Of a stretch of DNA of 64,000 nucleotides, positions 1 to 7,896 are shown piece after piece; the stretch's first letter is position 1, and every line of letters starts with the position of its first letter. The stretch spans positions 496,001 to 560,000 of the forward strand of contig NZ_BMPM01000002.1 of NCBI RefSeq assembly GCF_014647595.1. Direction: 5' to 3'. Below the pieces are notes generated by a model. The model searched no databases and was not told the DNA's origin. It worked only from the letters and a program-made list of their open reading frames with translations. The translations under genes were made by a program, and so were the position numbers. The stretch is from Paenarthrobacter histidinolovorans (GTDB lineage Bacteria; Actinomycetota; Actinomycetes; Actinomycetales; Micrococcaceae).

Positions 1-1
1 C

Positions 2-577
2 CCGGTGGAGTACGCCGAGGACAACGCAACGGCCGGCGCACGCGACCTGCACGATATCAATGTGACCGAAGCGGACGCCGTCGTCGGTATTACTGCCTCC
101 GGGAGGACCCCGTATGTGATCGGCGCGCTGGAAGAGGCCCGGAAGCGCGGGGCGTTCACGGCGTCGCTGGCGTGTAACAAGGGCTCGGCCGTGAGCCATG
201 TGGCGGATGCGGCGATCGAGGTCGTGGTGGGTCCGGAGTTCATCGCCGGCTCCACCCGGCTGAACTCCGGTACGGCCCAGAAACTTGTCCTCAACATGAT
301 CAGCACGCTGGTGATGGTGAAACTGGGCAAGACCTACGGGAACCTCATGGTGGATCTGCGTGCCACGAACGAGAAACTGCTGGCACGGTCCCAACGGACA
401 GTTCAGCACGCAACCGGCGTGTCTGCGCATGAAGCTGCGGCAGCATTGGACTCGGTTGGCGGTTCCGTGAAAGCCGCGATTTTGGTGCTCCTGACAGGCA
501 TCGACGCTGGTCAGGCCAAGAGTGCGCTGGATGAAGCCGGCGGTTTCCTGCGCAGGGCCATCGAGAACCAGAAGTAA
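2..577 (+). CDS. murQ: N-acetylmuramic acid 6-phosphate etherase, 5'-truncated by the window edge
   Basis: This is the C-terminal part (about 190 residues) of MurQ, a cytoplasmic SIS-domain lyase. It removes the lactyl ether from MurNAc-6-phosphate to give GlcNAc-6-phosphate during cell-wall sugar recycling. The visible sequence has the SIS-type run VVGITASGRTPYVIGAL and the MurQ segment EFIAGSTRLNSGTAQK, followed by a C-terminal helical tail. The frame is open to the left edge and the GTG at base 5 lies inside the domain, so the true start is outside the window. An MFS gene follows after 51 bp on the same strand and may form an operon with it. Confidence 0.93.
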   Translation, partial: PVEYAEDNATAGARDLHDINVTEADAVVGITASGRTPYVIGALEEARKRGAFTASLACNKGSAVSHVADAAIEVVVGPEFIAGSTRLNSGTAQKLVLNMISTLVMVKLGKTYGNLMVDLRATNEKLLARSQRTVQHATGVSAHEAAAALDSVGGSVKAAILVLLTGIDAGQAKSALDEAGGFLRRAIENQK

Positions 578-628
578 CGCGGACTCCGGCACCGTGCGCA
601 GCGCATAAAGTTGCATGCAGGAGGCCCA

Positions 629-1981
629 ATGAATACATACACAGCCGTGCCCAGCGGCGAACAAGTGGTGCAGGAACTGCCGTGGCGGTGGAAGGTCCAA
701 GGCAGGATTTTCCTGATCGGTGGCCTTGGGTTCATGTTCGATGCCTGGGACGTCACGCTCAACGGCATCCTGATCCCGCTGCTGTCCAAGCACTGGTCCT
801 TGCAGCCGGCCGACGCTGCGTGGATCGGCACCGCCAACCTGATCGGCATGGCCGTGGGCGCGTTTGCATGGGGCACCATTGCCGACACCATCGGGCGGAA
901 GAAGGCCTTCACCGCCACCCTCCTGATCTTCAGCATCTTCACAGTTCTGGGTGCGTTCTCGCCGGACATTGTGTGGTTCTGCATCTTCCGCTTCATGGCC
1001 GGCTTCGGCCTGGGCGGGTGCATTCCCGTGGACTATGCGTTGGTGGGTGAGTTCACGCCCCGCAAGCAACGTGGCCGGGTCCTGACGGCCATGGATGGTT
1101 GGTGGCCGGTGGGTGCTGCCCTGTGCGGGTTCATTTCGGCCTGGCTGGTTGCGGCTTTCGGTGATTGGCGGCTCACCATGCTGATCATGGTGCTTCCTGC
1201 GTTGCTGGTTTTCTGGATCCGGCGCAGTGTTCCGGAGTCCCCTTTGTTCCTGATCAGGAAGGGCCGGCGCGCGGAGGCTGCGGCAGTGATTGACGGGCTG
1301 GTGGACGCGACCGGAGCTGAGCCGCGCGCGTACAGCCTGCCCGAACCGCAGGCCGCTCCCCGTCTTTCCGCGGGATCCGCCTGGACCCAATTGCAGCGGA
1401 TCTGGCAGTTCAACTGGAAGATCACCACGGCGGCCTGGGCCTTGTTCTTCAGCATTCTGTTGGTCTATTACTTGTCGCTGACCTGGATGCCCCGCATCCT
1501 CATCGGCGCGGGGTTTGAGGAGTACAAGGCGTTCGTGACCACGGCGGGAATGGCCGCCGTCGGGCTTTTGGGCGTCGTGGTGGCCGCCGTCCTGGTGGAG
1601 CGTGTTGGCCGCAAGTGGATCCTTGCCATCACCGGTCCGTTGTCCGCATTGACGCTGGTGATTGTGGCTTTCGTGGTGGATGTGCCCTCGGCGGCCGTGT
1701 TCTGGCTGCTGGTGTTCGGCTTTGTTGTCCAGGTGGCCATCCCGGTCCTGTACGCCTACGTGTCCGAGCTCTACCCCACTGAACTGCGTGGCTCCGGCTT
1801 CGGCTGGGCTTCGACGTTCTCCCGCATTGGCGCCGGGTTCGGGCCGTTGGTGTTTGCCTCGTTCTTCTGGCCGGAGTTCGGGCTGGCGACCTCGTTCGCG
1901 CTGGCGGGTGGGCTGGTGCTGCTCTCGGTGCTCTGGATGGCGTTCTTCGCCCCGGAGACGAAACAGCGCGTCCTCGACTAA
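629..1981 (+). CDS. MFS transporter, sugar/metabolite:H+ symporter type
   Basis: This 450-residue integral membrane protein has about 12 hydrophobic segments. The loop 2-3 signature GTIADTIGRKK and a later SELYPTELRGSGFG motif are typical of sugar porter and NiaP-like symporters of the major facilitator family. The ATG at 629 is preferred over the upstream TTG at 611 because GGAGG lies just before it. It follows murQ closely, so uptake of a cell-wall sugar or a related acid is possible, but the substrate cannot be read from the sequence. A strong hairpin follows the stop codon. Confidence 0.88.
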   Translation: MNTYTAVPSGEQVVQELPWRWKVQGRIFLIGGLGFMFDAWDVTLNGILIPLLSKHWSLQPADAAWIGTANLIGMAVGAFAWGTIADTIGRKKAFTATLLIFSIFTVLGAFSPDIVWFCIFRFMAGFGLGGCIPVDYALVGEFTPRKQRGRVLTAMDGWWPVGAALCGFISAWLVAAFGDWRLTMLIMVLPALLVFWIRRSVPESPLFLIRKGRRAEAAAVIDGLVDATGAEPRAYSLPEPQAAPRLSAGSAWTQLQRIWQFNWKITTAAWALFFSILLVYYLSLTWMPRILIGAGFEEYKAFVTTAGMAAVGLLGVVVAAVLVERVGRKWILAITGPLSALTLVIVAFVVDVPSAAVFWLLVFGFVVQVAIPVLYAYVSELYPTELRGSGFGWASTFSRIGAGFGPLVFASFFWPEFGLATSFALAGGLVLLSVLWMAFFAPETKQRVLD

Positions 1982-1996
1982 CCCGGTCCGCGCGCC

Positions 1997-2038
1997 CCAG
2001 CTGAGTCGCAGATCAGTTGGGTGGGGCGACTCAGTTGG
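1997..2038. terminator. Bidirectional terminator-like hairpin between the MFS gene and purN
   Basis: CCAGCTGAGTCGC (1997-2009) pairs with GCGACTCAGTTGG (2026-2038) with one G-T wobble. The genes converge here, so one hairpin could end both transcripts. There is no long T tract, and the right arm covers the purN stop codon. Confidence 0.6.
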
Positions 2039-2600
2039 GGGCCGCGGCGAGGTCTGCGAGGGTCTGGACCAGGAGACGGCGCTCCACTACCTTGATGCGC
2101 TCATGCAGGGTTTCCTCGGTGTCATCCGGCAGCACGGAGACAGCTTCCTGCGCGATGATGGGCCCGGTGTCCACCCCGGCGTCGGCCCAGTGGACCGTGC
2201 AGCCGGTGACCTTTACGCCGTATGCCATGGCGTCACGGACACCGTGCGCGCCCGGGAAGGCCGGCAGCAGGGCCGGGTGCGTGTTGACGTACTTGCCGCC
2301 GAAAGCGTCGATGAAGTCCGCGCTGACAATCCGCATGAAGCCCGAAGAAACAACAACATCCGGTTTGTAGGACAGGACCTTGTCCCGCAAGGCAGCGTCC
2401 CACTCCGCACGTGTTTCGAAGGAGTTGAAATTCACCACGAACGTCTCAATGCCGGCCTCGTCCGAGCGCTCCACACCGTAAGTGTCGGGACGGTCGGCGC
2501 CCACAGCGGCGATCTCGACATCCAGTTCACCCGACTTCACGGCGTCGATGACAGCCTGAAGATTGGAACCGGTACCGGAGACGAGGACAACAATGCGCAT
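2031..2600 (-). CDS. purN: Phosphoribosylglycinamide formyltransferase
   Basis: This 189-residue, full-length PurN transfers a formyl group from 10-formyl-THF to GAR in purine synthesis. The N-terminus MRIVVLVSGTGSNLQAVID is the GAR-binding loop. The sequence GFMRIVSADFIDAF, the catalytic Asn-His region around NTHPALLPAFPGAHG, and VDTGPIIAQE are all present. purH often follows purN in actinobacteria, but here the next gene converges from the other strand, so purH is not adjacent. An unrelated small membrane-protein gene diverges only 38 bp from the start. Confidence 0.96.
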   Translation of the reverse strand: MRIVVLVSGTGSNLQAVIDAVKSGELDVEIAAVGADRPDTYGVERSDEAGIETFVVNFNSFETRAEWDAALRDKVLSYKPDVVVSSGFMRIVSADFIDAFGGKYVNTHPALLPAFPGAHGVRDAMAYGVKVTGCTVHWADAGVDTGPIIAQEAVSVLPDDTEETLHERIKVVERRLLVQTLADLAAAPN

Positions 2601-2638
2601 TGCACTAGCTTATGGGCGGCTCGCGTAGGCTGGAAAAC

Positions 2639-3061
2639 ATGAATCCCGACGTCGGCCCCCGGCCGAGCCAGCAACCTCGCTCCGAGGCCGAAAAGTCCGC
2701 CCTCGGCGTGACCCAAAACCTCTTCCGCGCTTTCCTTTTGTCGGCTTTGGGCGCGTTCTTCGTGTTCTCCCTGAACGTGAATTACGTGTGGTTGAGTGCC
2801 ATTCTGACGCTGGCCGCCTTGGTGTTGGGTGTTGCGGTTCTGGTGCGGACCGTCAAGTACAAGCACCCGCGATTGATTCTCTTCGGCACAATTTCGGGCC
2901 TGGTTGTCACGGCTGTTATGTGCTTGCTCATCCTGACGTCGGCACTCTTCTTCAAGCAGGTCAGCACCTATCAGGACTGCGCCCGTTCCGCATTGACCGA
3001 GTCCGCCAAGACCCAGTGCCTGACGCAACTGGAGAAGTCCATGCCGGGCTCGCTCAGGTAG
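2639..3061 (+). CDS. Hypothetical small membrane protein
   Basis: This 140-residue protein has a short polar N-terminus (MNPDVGPRPSQQPRSE) followed by three hydrophobic stretches, FLLSALGAFFVFS, AILTLAALVLGVAVLV and ISGLVVTAVMCLLILTSALFF. The C-terminal tail contains two cysteines (DCARS and KTQCLTQL). The ATG at 2639 is preferred over the TTG/GTG starts further upstream because it gives the usual soluble leader. It lies between purN and the DUF6350 gene, divergent from the former and convergent with the latter. Function is unknown, although similar short proteins occur beside purN in related actinobacteria. Confidence 0.75.
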   Translation: MNPDVGPRPSQQPRSEAEKSALGVTQNLFRAFLLSALGAFFVFSLNVNYVWLSAILTLAALVLGVAVLVRTVKYKHPRLILFGTISGLVVTAVMCLLILTSALFFKQVSTYQDCARSALTESAKTQCLTQLEKSMPGSLR

Positions 3062-3085
3062 CCCAGCAACACTGGACCTGCGCGC

Positions 3086-4438
3086 TCAGGCGTGTTCGTC
3101 GTCGTACGCTGCCTCGTCCAGGTTGGCTTCGCGCAGCTTCTGGCGGCGTTCCAGCCACGGCCCCACTGCGTAGCCAATAACGACGCCGATACCCACTTCC
3201 GCAGCCAGCCAGACTGCCGTCCACAGCGGGTGGGGTCCGATCTCCGTGAGCCGCCCTATGCCGGCAGACCCGCGCGCAACCCACGCCAGCGCGCCACCGA
3301 GCAGACCGGCGACGGCGCCAATGAAAGCGCCCAGGAACAGAGTGGACACGGTGGCCGTGAACCAACGGGCTTTGATTTTGATGGAGAGCCACTCGTCAAA
3401 GTGGTTTTCGCCTTCGCGGAGGAACCACCAGCCGGCCAGGATGCCTGCCACAACAGGCAGTGCGAGGGCCATGGCTCCGAAGTCGAGTTGTCCGGCCGGC
3501 AGGCTGCCCAGGATCGGGACGGCCGGAAGTGGCCCGACGGAGGTGCCCAGCGGACCCACCGTGGAGCCGATGCCCAGGGAGAAACCCGCCCCCGAAGACC
3601 ACGACAACGCGAAGATCACCAGGTTGGGCAGGAAACCGAGTTGGGCGATGGTGAGGACGGCCCCGCCCAGGGCACCGGCCTGCAGGCCTTCGTAGACTGC
3701 GATGATGTCTGTCCAGTGCCACACAATGGTCACCGCCAACAGCACAGCTGCCAAGCATACGGCCGCCATTGCCGCCACGAATCCGGCCTTCAACGCAGAG
3801 CCAACATACGAGCCGGCCCAGCGTGAATGCTGGCTGGTCTTGGAGAGCCAGGCCACGGCGTCGACGCCGATCAGGCGGCTCCACGAACCGGCCTCACGCC
3901 GGGCACCGACGATCATGCCCAGGCCGAATGAAATCAAAGGGATGGCCATGGCCAGCCAAAGATTGATGACCACTTCAGGCGTGCGGCACACAAATCCGGT
4001 AGCTGCGCCGAAGGCTGCGTACACAACGAAAGCGCCCATGAACGCCTGCCATAGCTGATCGGTGTAGGAAGCGCGGGCCAGCCGGCGGCCGGCACGCCAT
4101 GCCAGCAGGAACGGGATGAGGGTCAAACCCAGCGGGACCAAAGACAACAGTCCCGAGCCCGGCTGCGCGGCGCCGGTGCCAATGTTCACGTGCGCCAGCT
4201 CCAGCGGCACCCCGTGGATCAGCAGCCAGGCCTGACCGCCCAACCGTGCAAGGGTGTCCACAGCGCGGTCCTGGAAGCCATCTGTGGCCCACACTCCGAC
4301 GAGCGGAAGGATCACCACAATGGCCGAAATGAACGCTGCCTGAGCTGCTTCCAACCCGCCCTGCAGCCAAAGGGGCATGGGAAGGCCACGGTTTCCGGTC
4401 TGATCAGCGCGCAGTTTCATCGTGATCAATCGTGCCAC
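3086..4438 (-). CDS. DUF6350 family integral membrane protein (PerM-like)
   Basis: This protein of about 450 residues has eight to ten hydrophobic segments and many Gly/Ala residues. The conserved early run FISAIVVILPLVGVWATDGF and the loop GTGAAQPGSGLLSLVPLGL match the DUF6350 family. That family includes the mycobacterial PerM protein, which stabilises cell-division proteins at the membrane, and its genes often sit beside purN/purH in actinobacteria, as here. The GTG at 4438 or the ATG at 4420 could be the start; the ATG gives a more usual N-terminus. A charged C-terminal tail ends in several acidic residues. Confidence 0.85.
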   Translation of the reverse strand: MARLITMKLRADQTGNRGLPMPLWLQGGLEAAQAAFISAIVVILPLVGVWATDGFQDRAVDTLARLGGQAWLLIHGVPLELAHVNIGTGAAQPGSGLLSLVPLGLTLIPFLLAWRAGRRLARASYTDQLWQAFMGAFVVYAAFGAATGFVCRTPEVVINLWLAMAIPLISFGLGMIVGARREAGSWSRLIGVDAVAWLSKTSQHSRWAGSYVGSALKAGFVAAMAAVCLAAVLLAVTIVWHWTDIIAVYEGLQAGALGGAVLTIAQLGFLPNLVIFALSWSSGAGFSLGIGSTVGPLGTSVGPLPAVPILGSLPAGQLDFGAMALALPVVAGILAGWWFLREGENHFDEWLSIKIKARWFTATVSTLFLGAFIGAVAGLLGGALAWVARGSAGIGRLTEIGPHPLWTAVWLAAEVGIGVVIGYAVGPWLERRQKLREANLDEAAYDDEHA

Positions 4439-4646
4439 GACGAGCCGCTCTCCCCCGTCAGGCGCCCCTGTAATACCGCGAATTTCAGCGCTTTTTCATG
4501 CTGGCCGCCGTAAGATGGGAGGTGTTCTCCCCGGGGCAGACCACCAGCCCCTGACTGACATTGAAGCCCGGAAACAAACCGAAGCCGGGAACTAGGAGCG
4601 GCCAATGGATAGGTGTCACAACTTTTAACAGAAAGTCGTACTAGCA

Positions 4647-4708
4647 GCTGGTGCAGCCGCCTTGGAATTCTTTCCCAGGCTGCACCAGCCTTCTTTTGCC
4701 TTCTTTTG
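4647..4708 (+). terminator. Strong intrinsic terminator with no gene in front of it
   Basis: GCTGGTGCAGCC (4647-4658) and GGCTGCACCAGC (4678-4689) form a perfect 12-bp stem with a 19-nt loop, followed by a pyrimidine-rich run with two TTTT tracts. No plus-strand ORF precedes it. Bases 4510-4646 carry a further inverted pair around AGCCCGG/CCGGG. A short untranslated RNA ending here is possible. No known RNA family was recognised. Confidence 0.55.
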
Positions 4709-4760
4709 CCTCCTTGGGGCTCGTTGGGGCTCCTTGGCGGCCCCACCACGTACCCCATCT

Positions 4761-4824
4761 CCCCGCCGAGGGGTTGGATCCCACCCCTTTGAGGGGCGCC
4801 TTTCAGTCGAAACCTCACCCCTCA
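4761..4824 (+). repeat. 64-bp palindromic intergenic repeat, copy 1
   Basis: This 64-bp sequence recurs without a mismatch at 4868-4931. It holds nested inverted repeats: GAGGGGT near the left end pairs with ACCCCTC at the right end, GGGGTTGG pairs with CCACCCC, and CCCC pairs with GGGG around TTTGA. It can therefore fold as one long or two short hairpins. A diverged third copy follows the flotillin operon. Confidence 0.85.
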
Positions 4825-4867
4825 GCAACGGATGCGAACGCCCGACGGCGGGTGGTTGACTCGACCG

Positions 4868-4931
4868 CCCCGCCGAGGGGTTGGATCCCACCCCTTTGAG
4901 GGGCGCCTTTCAGTCGAAACCTCACCCCTCA
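4868..4931 (+). repeat. 64-bp palindromic intergenic repeat, copy 2
   Basis: This copy is identical to 4761-4824 and in the same orientation, with 43 bp of unique sequence between them. It ends 38 bp before the first ATG of the flotillin reading frame and about 75 bp before a candidate promoter. Confidence 0.85.
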
Positions 4932-4969
4932 CGGCCCCCAAAAACCCGCCACAGAACTGACGCACAAAT

Positions 4970-6538
4970 GTGCTGGACTTCCCTGCTCCGGCAGACCGAG
5001 ACTGTTTACACGAGCAACCATTTGGCCTATTGGGGGTCAACCAAAGTGCGGCGCTCACTCCTTCTGAAGGGACAAGGTCCCTGGACGACCTCTCAGCTTT
5101 CTTTCCCCTGATCGCAGTGATTCTTGGGGTCGTTCTGGTGATCGGCTTCATTTGGCTGGCCACGAAAGCCATGTGGAAAGTGGCCGAGCCGAACGAGGCA
5201 CTCATCATTTCAGGGCTGACGCGGGGAACCCTGGAAAATACTGACGGTATGGACTTCAAGATCGTCACTGGCAAGGGCGCATTGGTGATCCCGGGGCTTC
5301 AGACGGTTCGTCCACTGGCTCTGACATTGAACGAGACAGAGCTGAAGGTCTCGTGCGTCACTTCCCAAGGAATCCAAGTGATCGTTGACGGCGTGGTGAT
5401 ATACAAGATCGGCGACGCTCCCCCGTTTATTGCCAACGCTGCCCGCAGGTTCCTTGGTCAGCAGCCGAAGATGGAGAGCCAGGTCTACAACGTGTTTGAA
5501 GGGCACTTGCGTTCGATCATCGGCAGCATGACAGTGGAGGAGATCATCCGCGAGCGGGACAAGCTTGCCTCGCTCGTCCGCAGTGCCAGTGGCGTGGAAA
5601 TGGAGAAACTCGGCCTGGTGGTCGACTCCCTTCAGATCAAGGACTTGCAGGATCCTACGGGGTACATCCAAAACCTGGCCAAGCCGCACATCGCGCAGGT
5701 CAAAATGGAGGCCCGCATCGCGGAGGCTACCCGCAACCGTGAAGCCGCAGAGAAGGAAGCAGAGGCCGCCGCACTGATCGCCGACGCACAGAGCCTTTCC
5801 GCGATCAAACAGTCAGCAGCCCAAGCAAATGCCGAGCAGGCCCGGGCCCAGGCTGCCCAGGCCGGACCGCTGGCCGATGCGACGGCCCGCCAACAGGTGG
5901 TGGTTCAGGAGACAGAAGTTGCCAAGCTCGAAGCTGACCGGGAAGAGCAGAAACTGCAGACCACCATCCGTAAGCCGGCCGATGCCAGGGCCTACGCCCA
6001 GCGCACAGACGCCGAGGCGAAGAAAGCGGCGGACATCAGTGCTGCCGAGGCTTTGGCGAAGCGTACCGAACTTGAAGCACAGGCGAACGCGCGGCGTGTG
6101 GAACTGGAGGCCCAGGCTGCCGCCGGTGCCGCCGCAGCCATGGCCGGAGCCACGCGGGTGACCGGTGAAGCAGAGGCCGCTGCGACGACGGCCCGCGGCA
6201 ATGCGGCCGCCTCGGCTGTGAAAGCCAAGGCTTTGGCCGAAGCTGAAGGCATAAAGGCACGTGGTGAAGCCCTGGAGACGAACCAGGATGCGGTCATCTC
6301 ACAGCAGATTGCCGAGAACATGCCGGCAATTGTTTCCGCCGCGGCTGAGCCGTTCTCACGGATCGGGCAGCTGACCGTGCTCAACGGCGGTGAGGGGCTG
6401 AACAGCATGGTGGGCGGAATCCTTTCCCAGGTGGGCAGCTTCCTGCCGTCCCTGGCTTCGGCGTTGCGGGGTAAGGAAACACCCGCGCAAGCTCCTGTGA
6501 AGCGGCCGGCTGCCCCGCCCAAGGCGCCCGATGCATAA
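4970..6538 (+). CDS. SPFH/flotillin-family membrane scaffold protein
   Basis: The protein has one N-terminal membrane helix (PLIAVILGVVLVIGFIWLA), an SPFH/band-7 domain of about 200 residues beginning at KVAEPNEALIISG, and a long Ala/Glu/Lys-rich coiled coil with the repeated EAE/AQA pattern typical of flotillins. A Pro/Ala-rich C-terminus follows. Bacterial flotillins organise membrane microdomains and are usually paired with an NfeD protein, as here. The start is doubtful. The ATG at 4970 has no ribosome site and adds an odd leader. CTG at 5081 follows GAAGGG at a good distance and gives a natural short leader (LDDLSAFFP). The stop overlaps the next gene by 8 bp. Confidence 0.9.
   Translation: MLDFPAPADRDCLHEQPFGLLGVNQSAALTPSEGTRSLDDLSAFFPLIAVILGVVLVIGFIWLATKAMWKVAEPNEALIISGLTRGTLENTDGMDFKIVTGKGALVIPGLQTVRPLALTLNETELKVSCVTSQGIQVIVDGVVIYKIGDAPPFIANAARRFLGQQPKMESQVYNVFEGHLRSIIGSMTVEEIIRERDKLASLVRSASGVEMEKLGLVVDSLQIKDLQDPTGYIQNLAKPHIAQVKMEARIAEATRNREAAEKEAEAAALIADAQSLSAIKQSAAQANAEQARAQAAQAGPLADATARQQVVVQETEVAKLEADREEQKLQTTIRKPADARAYAQRTDAEAKKAADISAAEALAKRTELEAQANARRVELEAQAAAGAAAAMAGATRVTGEAEAAATTARGNAAASAVKAKALAEAEGIKARGEALETNQDAVISQQIAENMPAIVSAAAEPFSRIGQLTVLNGGEGLNSMVGGILSQVGSFLPSLASALRGKETPAQAPVKRPAAPPKAPDA
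5005..5033 (+). promoter_or_regulatory. Candidate sigma70-type promoter of the flotillin operon
   Basis: TTTACA (5005-5010) and TATTGG (5028-5033) are 17 bp apart. Transcription would begin near 5040, downstream of the ATG at 4970. This argues that the flotillin protein starts later, near 5081. It is an inference from spacing only. Confidence 0.4.
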
Positions 6539-6767
6539 AGAGGTTAACCGGAGCCTCACGGGCAAGATCGGCAGGGTCACTGGCACCATCGCGCCGGGCA
6601 CCATCGGCGAAGTCATGCTCCCTTTCCACGGCGGAACGAGCGCCTTCTTCGCACACCCTTTCGATAAGACAAGCACCTTTTCCGTGGGAGAAAAGGTGCT
6701 TGTGATCTACTACGAACCGCCGCAGACCGTGTTTGTCGATGAGCTCCCGGAGGTTCTGCGGGAATAG
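6531..6767 (+). CDS. Small NfeD-like OB-fold protein, partner of the flotillin
   Basis: This 78-residue soluble protein begins inside the end of the flotillin gene, so translation is probably coupled. The sequence LTGKIGRVTGTIAPGTIGEVMLP, then GEKVLVIYYEPPQTVFVDEL, fits the five-stranded OB fold of the NfeD C-terminal domain. Full-size NfeD proteins add membrane helices and a serine-protease domain, and both are missing here. Stand-alone domains of this kind are thought to support flotillin assembly. The assignment rests on length, motif and gene pairing. Confidence 0.72.
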   Translation: MHKEVNRSLTGKIGRVTGTIAPGTIGEVMLPFHGGTSAFFAHPFDKTSTFSVGEKVLVIYYEPPQTVFVDELPEVLRE

Positions 6768-6773
6768 GAGCTT

Positions 6774-6832
6774 CCGAGGGGTTGGCTCTCAACCCTTTGA
6801 GGGGCCTCTTTCCCTTGAGACCTCGCCCCTCG
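6774..6832 (+). repeat. Diverged third copy of the 64-bp palindromic repeat
   Basis: It begins CCGAGGGGTTGG and ends CCTCGCCCCTCG. It keeps CCCTTTGAGGGG and the outer inverted ends but differs in the middle. It starts 7 bp after the NfeD-like stop codon, where it could act as a terminator. Confidence 0.7.
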
Positions 6833-6887
6833 CGAGCCGAGCCCGCCCTCGCGAGCCGAGCCCGCCTTCAAGAGCCGAGCCCGCCTT
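6831..6887 (+). repeat. Three tandem 19-bp units
   Basis: Units start at 6831, 6850 and 6869, and each contains GAGCCGAGCCCGCC. A partial fourth (CAAGAG) follows. The array runs directly from the palindromic repeat. It is non-coding and lies just after the end of the minus-strand operon. Confidence 0.8.
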
Positions 6888-6902
6888 CAAGAGAAAGAAC
6901 AC

Positions 6903-7280
6903 TCACAACTGCGGGCCGTAGATGAACTCCTTGGCATGATTGACGGCCTTCTTGAAGGCGTCGTTGCGCAGCGTCACCTGCTCCTGGTTGGCGCCCCCTC
7001 GTGGCTCCAAAAACGTGGTCGGACCGGGACGCAGCATCCAGATGTCCCCCGCTGGCGGCAGGTAGAACACCCCGAAAGATCGGCGCTCGGGGTCGTCGGT
7101 CCAGATAGGAACGACGGCGATCGCGGCCCCCGTGTCCGGATTGATCCACTGGGCGCGGGGCAGGGGTTGCTCGTGGACTTCAGGGTCCAGGAACGGCGCG
7201 GTCCCCCTTCCCCAGCGTTGCTCGAACCGTTCGTAGAACGCGGGAATGATGTGGTCGTCGTAGGGGCGCCAAGCACTCAT
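6903..7280 (-). CDS. Hypothetical protein of the small heat-shock operon
   Basis: This 125-residue soluble protein has no recognised domain. It is rich in Trp and Pro and has no membrane segment or signal peptide; FGVFYLPPAGDIWMLRPG is a distinctive stretch. Its ATG overlaps the stop codon of the J-domain gene in an ATGA junction, so the two are translated together. That arrangement suggests a partner or client-recognition role beside the J protein, but nothing in the sequence proves it. A signal that it belongs to the hsp20 regulon would support the link. Confidence 0.7.
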   Translation of the reverse strand: MSAWRPYDDHIIPAFYERFEQRWGRGTAPFLDPEVHEQPLPRAQWINPDTGAAIAVVPIWTDDPERRSFGVFYLPPAGDIWMLRPGPTTFLEPRGGANQEQVTLRNDAFKKAVNHAKEFIYGPQL

Positions 7281-7672
7281 GGATTACTCCTTGGTGTTCT
7301 CAGGTTTCTGGACGAAGGTTCCCAGCGGGGTGGCCCGAACGTGAGCGGTGACCGCCCGCCGTCGTTCCGTGCTGGCTGCTGCGCACGCTTGTGCACGCGG
7401 ACGTTCACCGGCGTGCCGCCGGTACCAAATCCGCTCCGCCGCGCCCGATCGTATGCCGCCCGCTTTCCTGGGTCCGACAAAACGACGTACGCCTGCATGA
7501 TGGCGTGCAGTTCCTGGAGGTCGGCCGCGTAGGTGGTGTCGCCGTCGTCGACCTTTTGGCGGGTGTCGGGGTGGTGGGTTCGAAGCAGTGAGCGGTAGGC
7601 GCGGGTGATCTCGCGGGCCGTCGCGTCCGGCGGCACGTGGAGGGTGGAGTAGTAGTCGGGTTGCGTGCTCAC
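7277..7672 (-). CDS. Short J-domain (DnaJ-like) co-chaperone
   Basis: This 131-residue protein has an N-terminal J domain: DYYSTLHVPPDATAREIT, then the HPD tripeptide in RTHHPDTRQK that stimulates Hsp70 ATPase, and ends YVVLSDPGKRAAYDRA. There are no Gly/Phe or zinc-finger regions, so it is a J-only (type III) protein with about 50 divergent C-terminal residues. The GTG at 7672 (MSTQPDYY) is preferred, because the longer frame would start within the hairpin at 7704-7733. No dnaK or grpE is nearby, so it must work with an Hsp70 encoded elsewhere. Confidence 0.85.
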   Translation of the reverse strand: MSTQPDYYSTLHVPPDATAREITRAYRSLLRTHHPDTRQKVDDGDTTYAADLQELHAIMQAYVVLSDPGKRAAYDRARRSGFGTGGTPVNVRVHKRAQQPARNDGGRSPLTFGPPRWEPSSRNLRTPRSNP

Positions 7673-7703
7673 TGCGGTTTCCGGTTCATGCTGCGGATCA
7701 GGC

Positions 7704-7733
7704 GATGGCCCCCGGCCTGGGCCGGGGGCCATC
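7704..7733. terminator. Perfect 14-bp GC-rich hairpin inside the hsp20 operon
   Basis: GATGGCCCCCGGCC (7704-7717) is followed by its exact reverse complement (7720-7733) with a 2-bp centre. It lies between hsp20 and the J-domain gene and has no T tract. It may attenuate downstream expression or stabilise the hsp20 end of the message. Confidence 0.6.
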
Positions 7734-7896
7734 AATCGGGAGACGACGGGCGGGGGTCGCTTTCATGTGCGCTAAAAAACGCTGTGACGTGGCGCGAAGC
7801 CTGCGCCCAACTATTCCGATGCGGCCGCCTCCGTTGTTCCCGGTCGGACCCGCCGGAAAACCACCCCGGGTGAGCTTTCCGGCAGGACGGACTGGA

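Noticed and set aside
4513..4646. Known riboswitch (cobalamin, SAM, ydaO) before the terminator
   Set aside because: None of the conserved core sequences of those classes could be found.
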